64,000 bases of DNA from Ephydatia muelleri (GCA_013339895.1 JABACO010000001.1:22588996-22652995); one strand, 5' to 3'; positions 46,076-58,768 are shown, numbered from the stretch's first letter. Made by a program: numbers and translations. The notes: generated by a model not told the origin, from the sequence alone.

Positions 46076-47443
46076 AGCTTCTTGATGCTCATCTGTTGAA
46101 GATAACTCTCCCTTCACCATGGGTTATAGCTTCCATCAACCCGTTTACATTATTGTTGACGCGTGGGTTTGCATCCGAGGTTTCCCACAAGCCACAGCAT
46201 GGATAGAAAGTTACAAATCACCGCAAAAGAAGAACCTGCAGAAGGCCAAGGCACTGAGAAAAAAACTGAATACTTAGATCCAGAGTATGTCTTAACTTGT
46301 ATGGATTCTATACCCTCAGCTAGGATTGCCCGTGTTAATTAGGTGTTAATTATCTAGCTTCCAATCCCTCTATATTTTATCTCTGCTAGCAGTGTGTATC
46401 ATTTGTGTTCTACTCTATGTTTATGGATGGTGTGTTTACGTGTGATGTACCTAGTGTTGCACTAAATACGTCTGGTACTAGTGTGGCCCGTTGTCAACTC
46501 AATAGGCCATTTCGCACTGATGCTGATTGATTTGAGCGCGTTCTCAAATACACGATCGTGTTACAATTTGAAGCAGATATCAGCCGTCATCGGTCTAACC
46601 AAGTAACCATACAATGTGTGCTGTGCCGTAGTGCAAAATTAAAATGGAATAGGATGTTACGGCGCATCCACCCCAACTACATCCAAGTGTAGGATATTGG
46701 CCACGCCCTCATCGTTTCATTATCAATTAGCCATACACTTTTTTATTTTCGTTCCTACGGCCCTGCTTATCAATACCCCTCCTGCTCCAGCTAGGGGGTA
46801 TGGGAGGAGGCGCTTTAAGCTCCTCAGTCAGGGCCTGGGGCAGAGGCACAGAAGCTTTGCAACTATATCTAGCGCATACCAAGCCGCTATCACACGTCAC
46901 AATGACAAATCGATTATTCATTTTTCTCAACTACTAACATACGCTCTGGCCAAAAACCTGTAATTGGTCGTATAGGCCGTATAGTTGGCTACAGCTCTGT
47001 TAAGTTATTGTGCTACTTTGCTACGGCCCTGACAAACGATGGCTTGACCCCCCAAACCCATCGAGTTGCATTTGTCAGCAGTGCATTGGCTGGAATCGAG
47101 AATTCAACGATCCAAACACTCAGATGCTGGTACAGTGCCACGTTGCCGCGGTACATCCAAAGGGACAAGACCTCTCTGCCTATTGCTTGGGGCATTGTAC
47201 AACTGGGGGGTGCCATCTCACCACACCCCCAAAAATGGTGCTACAATGCTAACCACGATCCCTGGAGCAGGGCCAATGATATGGTCGGTACCACGCGAGC
47301 GCAGTGTTAGATTTCCCACAATTAATTATACAATCTCATGTTATCATGTAGCAATGATGATGACCTCATCTTTAACCTGAATGTGTTGTTATGGTTACTT
47401 TAGAAATGTCCTCTTCTTATTTCTAATATGCAGTTTGAATCTT

Positions 47444-47484
47444 ATGGCTTTGCTGGGAGAGACTCCTCATCAAGAATCTCTGAA
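47444..47484 (+). pseudogene. LRR exon alpha, copy C, deleted
   Basis: Follows the same TATGCAG acceptor and ends at the same GTAGGT donor as copies A and B but is only 41 nt, since the middle (EEEWDRT and the segment around LLKSAPN) is missing. Use would shift the frame. Confidence 0.55.
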
Positions 47485-47544
47485 GTAGGTAGTGTGCATC
47501 ATTTGTATTCTACTCTGAACAATGGAAGGTGCTCATATTTTCAG

Positions 47545-47628
47545 CCTATCTGGGAACAACCTTGGTTGTAATGCATTGTCAACATTGCGTGCAGCAAGTT
47601 CTTCTTTATCAAATCTGAAAGAGCTAGA
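47545..47628 (+). CDS. LRR exon beta, copy C
   Basis: 84 nt, TTTTCAG acceptor, GTAGGT donor. Encodes LSGNNLGCNALSTLRAA then SSLSNLKEL, a complete RI-type LRR in the same phase as 10449-10532. The two paralogues share the SSSLSNLKEL end. Confidence 0.65.
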
Positions 47629-47819
47629 GTAGGTTATATTCGTATGTTGTGTGTTGTATTACAACTGTCATAGCATGAGTATAAACCATAATGCGAATGG
47701 GATTGGATGTTACCGATAAGTTATTGTGCTACTTTGCAATGGCCCTGGTGAACGATGGCATGACCCACCAATGCCATAATTAATATCACTGGAAAGCCGT
47801 GCGTGACAGTTATGTGATT

Positions 47820-47820
<1 letters not shown>

Positions 47821-47851
<31 letters not shown>
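47821..47851. repeat. G run in copy C intron
   Basis: About 30 consecutive G. The homologous place in copy A (about 10688) reads GGGAGTGGAGGGGAGAG, so the run seems to have expanded in this copy. Confidence 0.8.
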
Positions 47852-47852
<1 letters not shown>

Positions 47853-48092
47853 CTGATTAATGGAAACCGAGTACGCCTTTTTTTAAGCATGCGTTTTTTG
47901 TTTTTACTATTAGTTGTAAACATCTTTTGGTATGGGGCCTTTAAAAAGGTTATGATATGGTTATTGATGTCACCACTGCCTTGATGTATGGTGCTCAGGG
48001 GCATAGTAGTTTGTTTCCCATGTTTGGTTTGGATACCATGTCTACCTTGGGGAAAAATTGTATTCACTTTCTGTTGGATTGGTATTGCCTGT

Positions 48093-48431
48093 TGTGAAGG
48101 ATCACTGAGGTCAACGTAAGGCTTGCGCTCGCCGAAAGGTATAGCACAACCGAGGTATAGCTTAAACACGAATAGATCACAATCGCATCAAAACAAGAAA
48201 CCAAGACTGAACACTTACACTGTGCCTTATAGTCTTTCCATGCGCACAGCATGAACCCCGAGTAGCTGCAAAGGTACAAGAGCATCCGGCACTTTACAAC
48301 AGGACTACAATGGGATTAACTTAACACCTATACAAGCGACTACAATACATATTATTATGATATCCGAGTCTCACAGCACAGGGTACAAGTCAGACCTATG
48401 AAGTCACTGGGAGATCCCATGATCCCCCATA
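48093..48431 (-). repeat. Element D 3' LTR and polypurine tract
   Basis: 339 bp, reading (minus) from TATGGGGGATCATGGG to CAGTGATCCTTCACA. Related over its full length to the split LTR at 55144-55202 plus 57925-58182. Its start TATGGG corresponds to TGTGGG in the 5' LTR. The preceding minus-strand sequence AGAGGAAGGGAAGG (about 48432-48446) is the polypurine tract. Confidence 0.88.
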
Positions 48432-49153
48432 TCCTTCCCTTCCTCTCCGGCAGCAAACTTGTTTGATGCACAACTCGACCCTGGTGCCCTGGACAACGCA
48501 TCGGCATTCCCATTGGCTTGGCCGGCTCGATGTACAACAGTGAAATTGAAGGGTTGCATTGATAAGCTCCAACGAGTCAACCGGGAATTACTGTCCTTGA
48601 GTTTATCCATCCAAACTAGAGAACGATGATCGGTTTCCACGATGAAATGTCTACCAATTAGATAAGTTCGGAAGGCCTGCATCGCTAGCTTTATCGCCAA
48701 GCATTCTTTTTCTATGGTGGAATACCGTTCCTAACGTGGCTGCAGCTTCTTACTGAAGTATGCAATTGGATTGTCATCTCCTGCATGCCTCGTTCTTTTG
48801 ACTAAGCATAGCTCCGACTTCACGATCCGAGGCGTCCGTCTGGAGCACAAATGGCTTCTTGAAGTCTGGACTGCGGAGTACTGGGGAACAGCACAGTATT
48901 CGTTTTAGCTCTTCAAACACATGCACCTGTACAGAGGCTGATTCCTTCGTCAGGTCTGTCAGTATTGCGACCATAGCAGCGTAGTTCGGAATGAATCGAC
49001 GGTATAGTAACCTGTTAGCCCCAGAAATCCGCGTACCTGCGTCTTCGTACTCGGGATCGCGGGAAATTCATCACAGCTTGAACCTTTGAGGGCTCCGGCT
49101 GGACAAATCTCTTTCCTAACACATGACCAGGTACGTGCACTCCAGCATCCCAA
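48404..49153 (-). pseudogene. Element D: RT connection and RNase H
   Basis: 49153-48959 has the RT thumb (TKTQVRGFLGLTGYY). 48974-48774 has PVLRSPDFKKPFVLQTDASD (RNase H first Asp) and GAMLSQ. 48700-48404 has AIKLAMQAFRTYLIGRHFIV, ETDHRSLVWMD and ANGNADALSRAPGS. It ends directly at the LTR, with no integrase after it. Frameshifts at about 48960 and 48770. Confidence 0.87.
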
Positions 49154-49950
49154 AATGGCACTTGGACGGTTTTGCTGTCAGCTGAAGTCTGCTTAGCACT
49201 TCACGGATATGCCCTAAATGTTCTGCCCACGAGTGACTAAAAATAATTAGATCGTTTCTAAATAGGCTGCACATCTCCCCTCCAAACCTCGTATGACTCC
49301 TTCCATTAGCCTCTGGAAAGTATAGCAGGGGGCTCCTTGAAGTCCAAAGGGCATCACATTGAAGTGGTACAGTCCGAAAGGAGTAACAAAAGCCGTCTTG
49401 TGGCGCGCTTCCTTTGCTACCGGTACTTGCCAGTACCCCCGGGTGAGATCAAGTGTTGAGATGAATCGCGCAGTGCCCAGCTGTTCTAGCATCTCGTCAA
49501 TTCGGGGCATCGGATACGCGTCCGCCTCAGACAAACTATTCAGCCTCCGGTAGTCCACACACAGACGCAACGATCCATCCTTCTTTCCCACCAGGACTAT
49601 GGGTGAACTCCACTCACTGTTAGAATGCACAAGGATCCCCTCTTCGAGCATTTCTTCAATCTCCTGTCGGACAGTTTCTCTATCGGCATGGGGAATTCGA
49701 TATGCAGGAAGTCGCACGGGGCGTGCCGACCCTGTCTCAATACAATGTTCTGCGAACTGGGTTCTTCCTGGTGTGTTTGCAAGCACCTGTGCAAACTCCC
49801 TCTTCAGTCTGCCAAATCTGTCCTCTGTTGTTCGGTGAGCTGAGGTCCATGGTGTACTACACCAACACTCTCCTCCTTCCAGACAGGAATTTCGTCGTCC
49901 TCGTGCACGTCTGTTCCGCTCTCGGACCAGTAACTGGTGCTAACTGCTGT
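49154..49950 (-). pseudogene. Element D: reverse transcriptase
   Basis: A pre-RT segment with QLTEQQRTDLAD-type sequence (about 49840-49800) leads to frame 49786-49247: HCIETGSARPVRLPAYRIP, WSSPIVLVGKKDGSLRLCVD, ISTLDLTRGYWQVPVAKEA (first catalytic Asp) and NVMPFGLQGAPCYTFQRLME. The YxDD position (about 49245) is altered: the frame reads AAYLETI and then a stop. Ty3/gypsy type, placed 3' of integrase. Confidence 0.9.
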
Positions 49951-49970
49951 ACTGGGAAGGAATATGGAAC

Positions 49971-50096
49971 TAGTCTCGTACCCAGACCCAACTGTACGTA
50001 ACGATGATCATCGCTTACAGTATGACATCACGTACATGATGTCATACTGTAAGCGATGATCATCGTTACGTACAGTTGGGTCTGGGTACGAGACTA
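49971..50096. mobile_element. 126-bp palindromic MITE of family T9
   Basis: Almost perfect palindrome from TAGTCTCGTACCCAGACCC to GGGTCTGGGTACGAGACTA, centre CACGTACATGATG near 50033. Flanked by 9-bp ATATGGAAC / GTATGGAAC (49962-49970, 50097-50105; one mismatch). Ends and TSD length match the elements at 8201 and 55203. Inserted between integrase and RT of element D. Confidence 0.85.
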
Positions 50097-50139
50097 GTAT
50101 GGAACAGCCTTTTCCTCTTCCGACGATCGTGCATGTCGA

Positions 50140-51165
50140 TTAAATAATTCTTTTCCTCACCTGCTTGGTAACCTTGTAAGGCCCTTGCCACTGGGCTATA
50201 AGGGTATTGGAAGATGTGGGCAATAGTACTAGCACCATATCACCTTCATTGAGGGTCCTGTCGCGTGTAGTCTGATCATACCAGGCCTTCTGTGACTGTT
50301 GCGCTTTCTCGAGACTCTCCTTGACCAAGCTAGACATCTGCTCCATCCTCTCCCTGATTGCCAGGACGTGAGATACGACGCTCTCAGTATTTCTTTCTCG
50401 AGCTACCCACGACTCTTGCAACACATACAGAGGCCCGCGCACCTCCCGACCGTATAGTAACTAAAACGGAGAGAATCCGGTAGATATGCAAATAAAACAT
50501 ACACTGTGACTGTATGGGATCAACTTATCCCAGTCCTTTTCCTTCTGCGTGGCGAATTTCCTCAGCATAGACTTCAGCGTCTGGTTGAATCGTTGGACCA
50601 AGCCATCCGATACGGAGTTGTACGAATTGGTCGGATATGAAGTAAACGGTACATCTCAGTTAGCAGTTGACTGGTAAAATTCGAGCCTTGATCGGTAAGT
50701 ATTTCGCCAGGGATGCCGACCCGTGCAAACATCTTCACCAGCTCTTCGGATACACTTTCTGCGTCAACCGCTCTCATCGGCACTGCCTCGGGATACCTGG
50801 TGGCATAGTCACAAATGACCAGCACGTACCGATTCCCAGAGCTGCTTCGCGGTAAAGGTCCAACTATATCCATCGCGATCTTCTGAAATGGCTCATCCAT
50901 GATATATCAATGGCGCGTGACGAGGTTTGACCCGCGATGTTTTCTGACATGCCTCGCATCTTCTGCAGTAGTCAGCCACATCCTTGCGCAATGTGGGCCA
51001 GTAGAATCGCTGCTGCACTCGGTCCGTAGTCTTGTGCTTTCCCAAGTGACCAGCTAGAGGAATGCTATGCACCAACTCCATAACCATTCCCCTACACTGC
51101 ACCGGCAACACGAGCTGTTCTCGGGTATACAGCTCTCCCCCATCCCGACTCAACGGTGCCCTCAC
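50140..51165 (-). pseudogene. Element D: integrase (upstream of RT)
   Basis: 51165-50893: HSIPLAGHLGKHKTTDRVQ, FYWPTLRKDVADYCRRCEAC (HHCC finger). 50900-50574: MDIVGPLPRSSSGNRY (first Asp), ILTDQGSNFTSQLLTEMY (second Asp), IRTTPY then a frame change before the Glu motif. 50442-50140: MVLVLLPTSSNTLIAQWQGP (GPY/F). The next lysine-rich DMHDRRKRKRLFH-like end leads into the pre-RT region. This integrase is 5' of RT in the transcript. Confidence 0.88.
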
Positions 51166-51267
51166 AACACGATAAATAAGCCCCTCTTTCTCAACAAAGC
51201 TAACCCCATTCTCACTTTGTTGCTTTAGGACTGCTCTCCGAATAATCTCCAGTGTCCGATCCGTTTC

Positions 51268-51475
51268 TTAGAGCCTTCTCAACTCCTCAGCGGACATCGA
51301 AACCTGAACTCCTGTTGACGGTTCTGCACATACCCTCTGCGTTCTTCCGTCTCTCTTTTGGCTCCTACTTAATAGCGGCCTCTCTCTTCCTCCAATAAAT
51401 ATCGATCCGTCTAGCTCCTCTCCCATATTCCACACTTCCGGCTGAATATCTTCTACAGGCAAAACTGTAGAAGAT
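51268..51475 (-). pseudogene. Element D: linker before integrase
   Basis: Reads VEDIQPEVWNMGEELDGSIF, GRERPLLSRSQKR and MSAEELRRL. In Gmr1-like polyproteins such a linker lies between protease and integrase. Here it starts at the palindromic junction 51432-51493, so the protease is gone. Confidence 0.65.
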
Positions 51476-51493
51476 ATTCAGCCGGAAGTGTGG
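51432..51493. repeat. Palindromic deletion junction in element D
   Basis: Arms CACACTTCCGGCTGAATATC.../...GATATTCAGCCGGAAGTGTG, 28 bp each, around GCAAAA. One side is the integrase linker; the other side continues as gag C-terminal sequence. Zinc knuckle and protease are missing at this point. Confidence 0.85.
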
Positions 51494-52083
51494 AAGTCTA
51501 GGCGCTAGTCCGCATAGCGTCTCCCGTCCACTTGGTACCTTGGGAGCGTCTCGTGCATCCCTTGTACCCTTGCTCCATGATGATCCCTTATCCTAGCGAC
51601 TACCAGACGGTTCCGTGCGATGCTCATGCTTCCGAGCCCGCAAGTAATTATCTGCCAGCTCCGCAGTTTCTTTAGACCTCTTGGGCATGGGCTTTCTTTC
51701 CGCGACCCAAATTTTAAGCTCTCGTGGTAGCGCGTCTAGTAGCTGCTCCTGGACCATCATATCTCGAATGTCTTCTACCGTCTTGCACTCTTTAGTCCAT
51801 TTCTGTAAGAGATCATTCAATCTCACTGTCAACTCACTCACAGTTTCTTCCTCCTTTTTCACTGCCTCTCGAAATCTCCGCCGATACGTTTCTTCGGAGA
51901 TGTCGTAACGGCGTAGGATGGCGTCTATCAGGCAACGATAGCTGCCCGTATCCTCAGCTCTCATGGCCGCAAAGGCCAGCTGAGCCTTGCCCGTCAAGTA
52001 TACGGAGCAAGCTTTTACAGCCCATCGTTCCTCCTTAATTTCATACACCGCATCCCTCGTTCAAACGTTGTCAAGTAGGCTTC
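51494..52083 (-). pseudogene. Element D: Gag main domain
   Basis: Frame 52048-51593 reads AVKACSVYLTGKAQLAFAAM, DTGSYRCLIDAILRRYDISE, LTVRLNDLLQKWTKECKTVE and QEQLLDALPRELKIWVAERK, a SCAN-like Gag core. Its start is cut off by the 52087-54757 insertion; the first half of Gag is at 54761-55015. Removing the insertion and one ATA restores the EQDDIEAYLTTFERG reading. Confidence 0.85.
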
Positions 52084-53209
52084 TATCACAGTGCAAAAAG
52101 TTTGTTATGCGACACTGTATATTATAACGTATATTCGAATATAAGCAGTAATAAAAGCTGTCTGCGTATTGAACATTATAAGCAAATGCGGAAATATTGT
52201 CAGTCACGTGCGGTTTCTGGTATCTTAGCAACCTTTGAATTTCATTAATGTTACACGGTTGGTGAACCGCGCACTATCGTAATTTGGGCTTTGACCTTCC
52301 GTAAACCAGTCCTCCGCCCCCCCCCCCCCCCCCCCCCCCCACTCCCCCTTTGCATCTGCTTGGTTTATAAAACTTTTCTTCGCACATATAAGTGGTACAA
52401 CACCAAACACAAATATTCAAACACCATAGTGCCTTAAGACAGCGGTTCCCAAGTACTAACTTAGTGTGACCTGATAAAGACGAGAATATAATAACATTTG
52501 GCGCCAATTGAAATGGCCATACTTACCTCTAGTGATGGACTTGTTGGTGCTGACTAACCAAATGCGCACAAAAGAAAAATACATTTTAGTGCCCCAGCAT
52601 ACTTACCAGTTCGAATAGAAACACTGCAGAAAAGCAAAATGAAGTTAGCAAAGCCATTGCGTACTTACCTCAGCAGAATCGACCCGCGCTTGTGATAGCC
52701 GAAACCCATAGTCCTTGAGACAGCGGTCCCCACGTACTATGTGACCTGATAAAGACGAGAACAATAACATTTGGCATCAATTGAAATGGTCATACTTGCC
52801 ACTGTGTAACTTACCTCAGCAGAATCGGCCACTTGTAATAACCAACCCCAATAAAGTGCATTGCACACAAATTGTTCAGAGTCGCTTAGCGTATACTAGG
52901 CTTGCTTTCAGCAGGTTGATGAGGCTGATGTACTACATCACAAACGCATCCCCAAAATAACACAAACGTGATAAGCAAAGTCACGTACCTTTCCAGGCCA
53001 TGCACTCACACAGGAACCCGCCAAAATTAGCCATCACGTGCAATGGCATACTCTAATTGGTGCACTTTAAAATTTGGTTATAAATAGTAAATAACAACGA
53101 TAACAGCACTAACCTATTGACAAGTAAGACTATCACCTATTTCTTGAACTGGCAGAAATCTTCAATGTTACAACATTTACAAGTCTGCGTGAAATTGTAA
53201 AAAACAATA

Positions 53210-53945
53210 GAGGTTGTGCAATGGGCGGAGCGAAGTGACGTTATTTGTGTTAACCGCCATTTTGAGTGTCAAAAGCAATTGTATGGGCAAGGCTTGTTGT
53301 GCAGTTGGATGCAGTAATCGTTTCATTAAAGGTTCGGGCGTTCATTTTCCTCAAGATGAAGAACGTAAGTCCCAGTGGATAGCAGCAGTGGGGCCGGCGC
53401 AAAGATTGGATTCCAAATGAGTACTCGTGGATATGTAGCGTACACTTCGTTTCGGGGGAATAGAGCAACAACCTCCTATCCCCTGATTATGTTCCTTCCT
53501 TATTCGAGCACATGAAGAGCCCTTTAAAGAGGAAGCGTGTGCATGATATGAACAGATTCCACAGAACATTGGAGGTGATAAAAAGGAAGTTGATTTTAAA
53601 AAAAAAATTGATGCGCTGCAGAGTCTTTGCTACAGCTATCGGAACCTGAGGCCAATTATTCCAATCTACACTAACAATGCCTCTCTCATACGCAACATAC
53701 GGGTCTTCAAGCGCACCAACCAGCTCCAATTTTACCTTGTAACGCTGTTTGGCAGTGTCATGAAGCTAATAGTAATACTCACAGTATTTGGCCGTACTTT
53801 CTAGCTGCATTTAATCACACGAAATGGCTCAAACGGTTAGTCAGGAACCTCCAATCACTTTATTACGTGTGTGCTTTTGACACTCAAAATGGCGCTTAGC
53901 AAAGGTTGCTATTGATGACGATTTATGACGCTATTGCACAACCTC
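53210..53945. mobile_element. Short THAP-bearing TIR element, TA target
   Basis: TIR GAGGTTGTGCAATGGGCG / CGCTATTGCACAACCTC, extended inside by GCCATTTTGAGTGTCAAAAG (53254) and its reverse complement (53871). TA dinucleotide on each side. Possible ISL2EU-like or P-like deletion derivative, since THAP fingers occur in such transposases; the TA target argues against P. Confidence 0.68.
53283..53600 (+). pseudogene. THAP zinc-finger fragment
   Basis: Starts MGKACCAVGCSNRF, then SGVHFPQDEERKSQWIAAV. After a one-base frame change near 53396 it continues with KDWIPNEYSWICSVHF. This gives the C2CH signature (C-X4-C ... C-X2-H), the invariant W and the HF after the last ligand. A stop occurs shortly after (SGE*), then SPDYVPSLFEH, the AVPTIF-like position. 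A THAP domain binds DNA. The catalytic part is absent. Confidence 0.78.
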
Positions 53946-54049
53946 TATACCATACTTTCCATATCATTATGTACTGTATATCCATTTCAAATTGAACAAT
54001 AATGGTAAGAATAAAAATGGTACACATTAACATTTCAAAATTGTAATGA

Positions 54050-54375
54050 CACACACTTGCACGTACATGTCCACACGCTCGCGGACACACATGTCCACGC
54101 ACACGCATAAACACACAACACACAGACGGACACATGCTCAGTCGCACGTACACACATGACAGATCGATGTCCACACACACGCATACAGACAAATGTCCAC
54201 ACACACGCATACAGACAGATGTCCACACACACGCATACAGACAGATCTGTCCACACACACGTATACACAGACAGATGTCCACACACACGCATATGCACAG
54301 ACACACACACACAGACAGATGTCCCACACAGACAGATGTCCACACACACATATACACACAGGCAGATGTCCATCA
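54050..54375. repeat. CA-rich minisatellite
   Basis: Tandem of about 26 bp units close to GTCCACACACACGCATACAG followed by ACAGAT. About nine copies with length variation. The long open frames on both strands are a result of the repeat. Confidence 0.85.
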
Positions 54376-54760
54376 GTATCGAATTCCGACTTCGGCATTG
54401 AGCGTGTCAAGTTCGGTTTGTACTGACTGTCGCATGCTAAGTACTAAAGGCAAGCGCCAGCTCCTTAGTAATTAGATGCTTATGAACGCTTATACAGGAA
54501 TTGATAACTCGCAGACAAATATACACACAGAATATGTGAAACTTGAATATACACGGTGGTATGATATAAATATACTTACGGGGGTATATTTTGTGCACTT
54601 AATTGTGCCTATATAAACAGTGACGTATTTAACACTTGCGGATTCTTGAATTAAACGCCGTCTTATAATTCAATATAGTACTCAGGCGTATATTTTGGCG
54701 TATTCTCAAATATAACCAAAAATATACCGTATCGTATATCTAACTTTTTGCACTGTGTAT

Positions 54761-55015
54761 ATCATCCTGCTCCGACAACTTCACTAGTTTGGCCTCACCT
54801 TCCTTACCCACTCGTCCAGCAGGGGTCCTTGTTTCCTCCGTGCGTCGCGAATCCTCTACCAACTTCCGCAGCATCTCCATTTGCTCGCGCATCTGAGCCT
54901 TCTCCAACTCCGCCGCTTGTAGCTGCCTCTTCCTCTCCTCTTCAAACCGAGCGTCTCGGGACTTCCTGTCCTCGATTAGCACTTTCATCAGGTCTGCTAT
55001 CCCTTCGTCACACAT
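54761..55015 (-). pseudogene. Element D: Gag N-terminal coiled coil
   Basis: Start at 55015 (MCDEGIADLMKVLIEDRKSR), about 105 bp inside the PBS. Reads a Glu/Arg/Lys-rich coiled coil (FEEERKRQLQAAELEKAQMR) and then EGEAKLVKLSEQDDI, where the 52087-54757 insertion begins. Continues at 52083. Confidence 0.8.
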
Positions 55016-55120
55016 TGTCTCACAGCTTTATAATTACGCCCCCGACCTAGTGGTCATACACAACAAACGTGAGTATTACGAGATAACTTGCACTGGGTCT
55101 CGCCGAACAACTGTCGCCGA

Positions 55121-55141
55121 TGAATCCCGCCGCTGCCACCA
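55121..55141 (-). promoter_or_regulatory. Element D primer-binding site (tRNA-Leu)
   Basis: Plus strand GAATCCCGCCGCTGCCACCA (55122-55141) is very like the T-arm/acceptor end and CCA of metazoan tRNA-Leu(AAG/TAG). Two bases separate it from the 5' LTR (55144). Confidence 0.8.
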
Positions 55142-55448
55142 AATGTGAAGGATCACTGAAGTCAAAGTAAGCGCTCGCCGAACGGTATTGCACAACCGAG
55201 GTTAGCCTCGTTCCCAGGCCGTCAATTAAAGTTTGGGAAAAATGACGGCCTGGTACTCTTTGCCACTCTGTTAGTGCGCATGCGCTAGCCATTACCTTCA
55301 ACAGTGGTATTCGTATACTGTAGTAATTTTGATTGTAAACCTGTCCGTAAACTAACTCATTACCGGTCTGCCTCGTTCAACTTTTTCAATTAAAACACAT
55401 CGCGCACGTGCACAAAATACATATCGTAGTATTGCAACGACGTCAAAG

Positions 55449-57638
<2,190 letters not shown>

Positions 57639-58187
57639 CATGACCTTTGTACAAATGAAAACGTGCCTCCTCCTGCTTCGCTTTCAATACAACGTTCTGT
57701 TGGTTCACACACAGAAGAGAATAGGCCACCGCTTCACGAAATTCTGTCATTGCTAGCGCGAAATGGTTTACGGATAGGTTTACAATCAAAATTACTACAG
57801 TATACGAATACCACTGTTGAAGGTAATGGCTAGCGTATGCGCACTAACAGAGTGGCAAAGAGTACCAGGCCGTCATTTTTCCCAAACTTTAATTGACGGC
57901 CTGGGAACGAGGCTAAACCGAGGTATATAGCTTAACACGAATAGATCACAATCGCATCAAAACAAGGAACCAAGACTGAACACATACACTGCCTTTTATA
58001 GTCTTTCCATGCACACACCGAGTAGTCTGCAAGGGTACAAGAGCATCCGGCACTTTACAACAGTGGGATTAACTTAACACCTATACAAACGACTACAATA
58101 CATATTATTATGATATCCGAGTCTCACAGCACAGGGTACAAGTCACCTATGAAGTCACTGGGAGATCCCATGATCCCCCACACCTGT

Positions 58188-58755
58188 AATGGTGTTGGCT
58201 TTGTATCTGGGGTTAGTGTAGACTGGGAGATGGCTCTGTTTTGTTGGGATGTCGGTTTGTGGGCAGTGTGGCTGGTTGTGGGTGTCATATCTAGGGATCC
58301 AGTCATGTTGTTGTCGTTGTTGAAATTATCTGTTGTGTGGGTATGGGGTCAGTATGTTTGTCCTACTGGTATGCACTGTCAGTATCGGTTTTTGTTGTGT
58401 TTCTCGTTAGAAAATACTCAGGATCTCAAAAGTATATAATATTACAGGGAAATCACAGCGATACAAAGTAATACAGCCTATGTCAAACTACAGTAGAGCA
58501 CGAAAGGAATGCACACTGACGTCTATATCCGAATCGCACACACAGTGAAATGCTTAAATAGCCAAAAGAAAGTTCTAGAAAATGCATGCCCAACACATGT
58601 ATAATTAACACCTAAAGGCAAGCCAGGTCATGCTAAAGCATGCTCCTTAACAGTTTTTTGGTCGTGGTGTTTTCTATTGTGGTTGAGGTTGTTTTTGAGG
58701 TGGTTTGGTTTGCTCCTGGGCCTGGGTTGGTGTTTGGGGGTACTGCAATGATGTG
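58188..58755. other. GT-rich sequence with possible solo LTR
   Basis: GT-rich DNA at 58188-58390 and 58655-58745 is interrupted by about 255 bp of different composition (about 58395-58651). The latter reads TGTTAAGGAGCATGC on the minus strand, has a CTATTTAAGC TATA-like box and a TG start, and has GTTTTT on both sides. It could be a solo LTR, but the other terminus is not clean. Confidence 0.35.
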
Positions 58756-58768
58756 CAGCGGCGGCGGA

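Larger units (their letters stand above)
39014..46385. mobile_element. 7.4-kb TIR-bounded insertion, 7-bp TSD
   Basis: Ends CAGAGATAATATATAGAGGG and CCCTCTATATTTTATCTCTG form a 27-bp TIR with one mismatch. The flanks are CTAGCAG on both sides (39007-39013, 46386-46392). Copy A at 10386 gives the uninterrupted site (ACAACTAGCAGTGTGTATC). It carries two copies of an RT/nuclease cassette on the plus strand and a LINE-type RT remnant on the minus strand. No DDE-type transposase was recognised. Confidence 0.8.
46393..48087 (+). repeat. LRR-exon unit, copy C
   Basis: After the large insertion the sequence continues CTAGCAGTGTGTATCATTTG as in copy A, then re-enters an earlier part of the unit (GGCCCGTTGTCAACTC, ACGATCGTGTTACAATTTG, AAGTTATTGTGCTACTTTG, CACCACACCCCCAAAAATGG) and ends with a further restart at 47700. 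An extra 335 bp block (about 46662-46997) is absent from A and B. This is direct evidence of a repeating unit in tandem. Confidence 0.68.
52087..54757. mobile_element. TIR element CACAGTG..., 3-bp TSD (EnSpm/Chapaev3-like)
   Basis: Ends CACAGTGCAAAAAGTT and AACTTTTTGCACTGTG, flanked by TAT (52084-52086, 54758-54760). The interrupted Gag frame of element D confirms the 3-bp duplication. Inside: a C run at 52315-52340, a direct duplication of about 90 bp (52437-52530 and 52715-52800, both AGACAGCGG ... CCAATTGAAATGG-like), a nested THAP element (53210-53945) and a CA-rich minisatellite (54050-54375). No transposase of its own seen. Confidence 0.8.

Noticed and set aside
46199..46342. 47-codon ORF near the right TIR of the 7.4-kb insertion
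   Set aside because: No similarity recognised and no splice or promoter support.
48600..51165. Integrase-before-RT order as a local inversion
   Set aside because: All domains are on the same strand, RNase H joins the LTR directly and integrase runs into the pre-RT spacer, so a simple inversion does not explain it.
54134..54475. Long His/Thr/Cys-rich ORFs on both strands
   Set aside because: They are translations of a CA-rich minisatellite, open in several frames at once.
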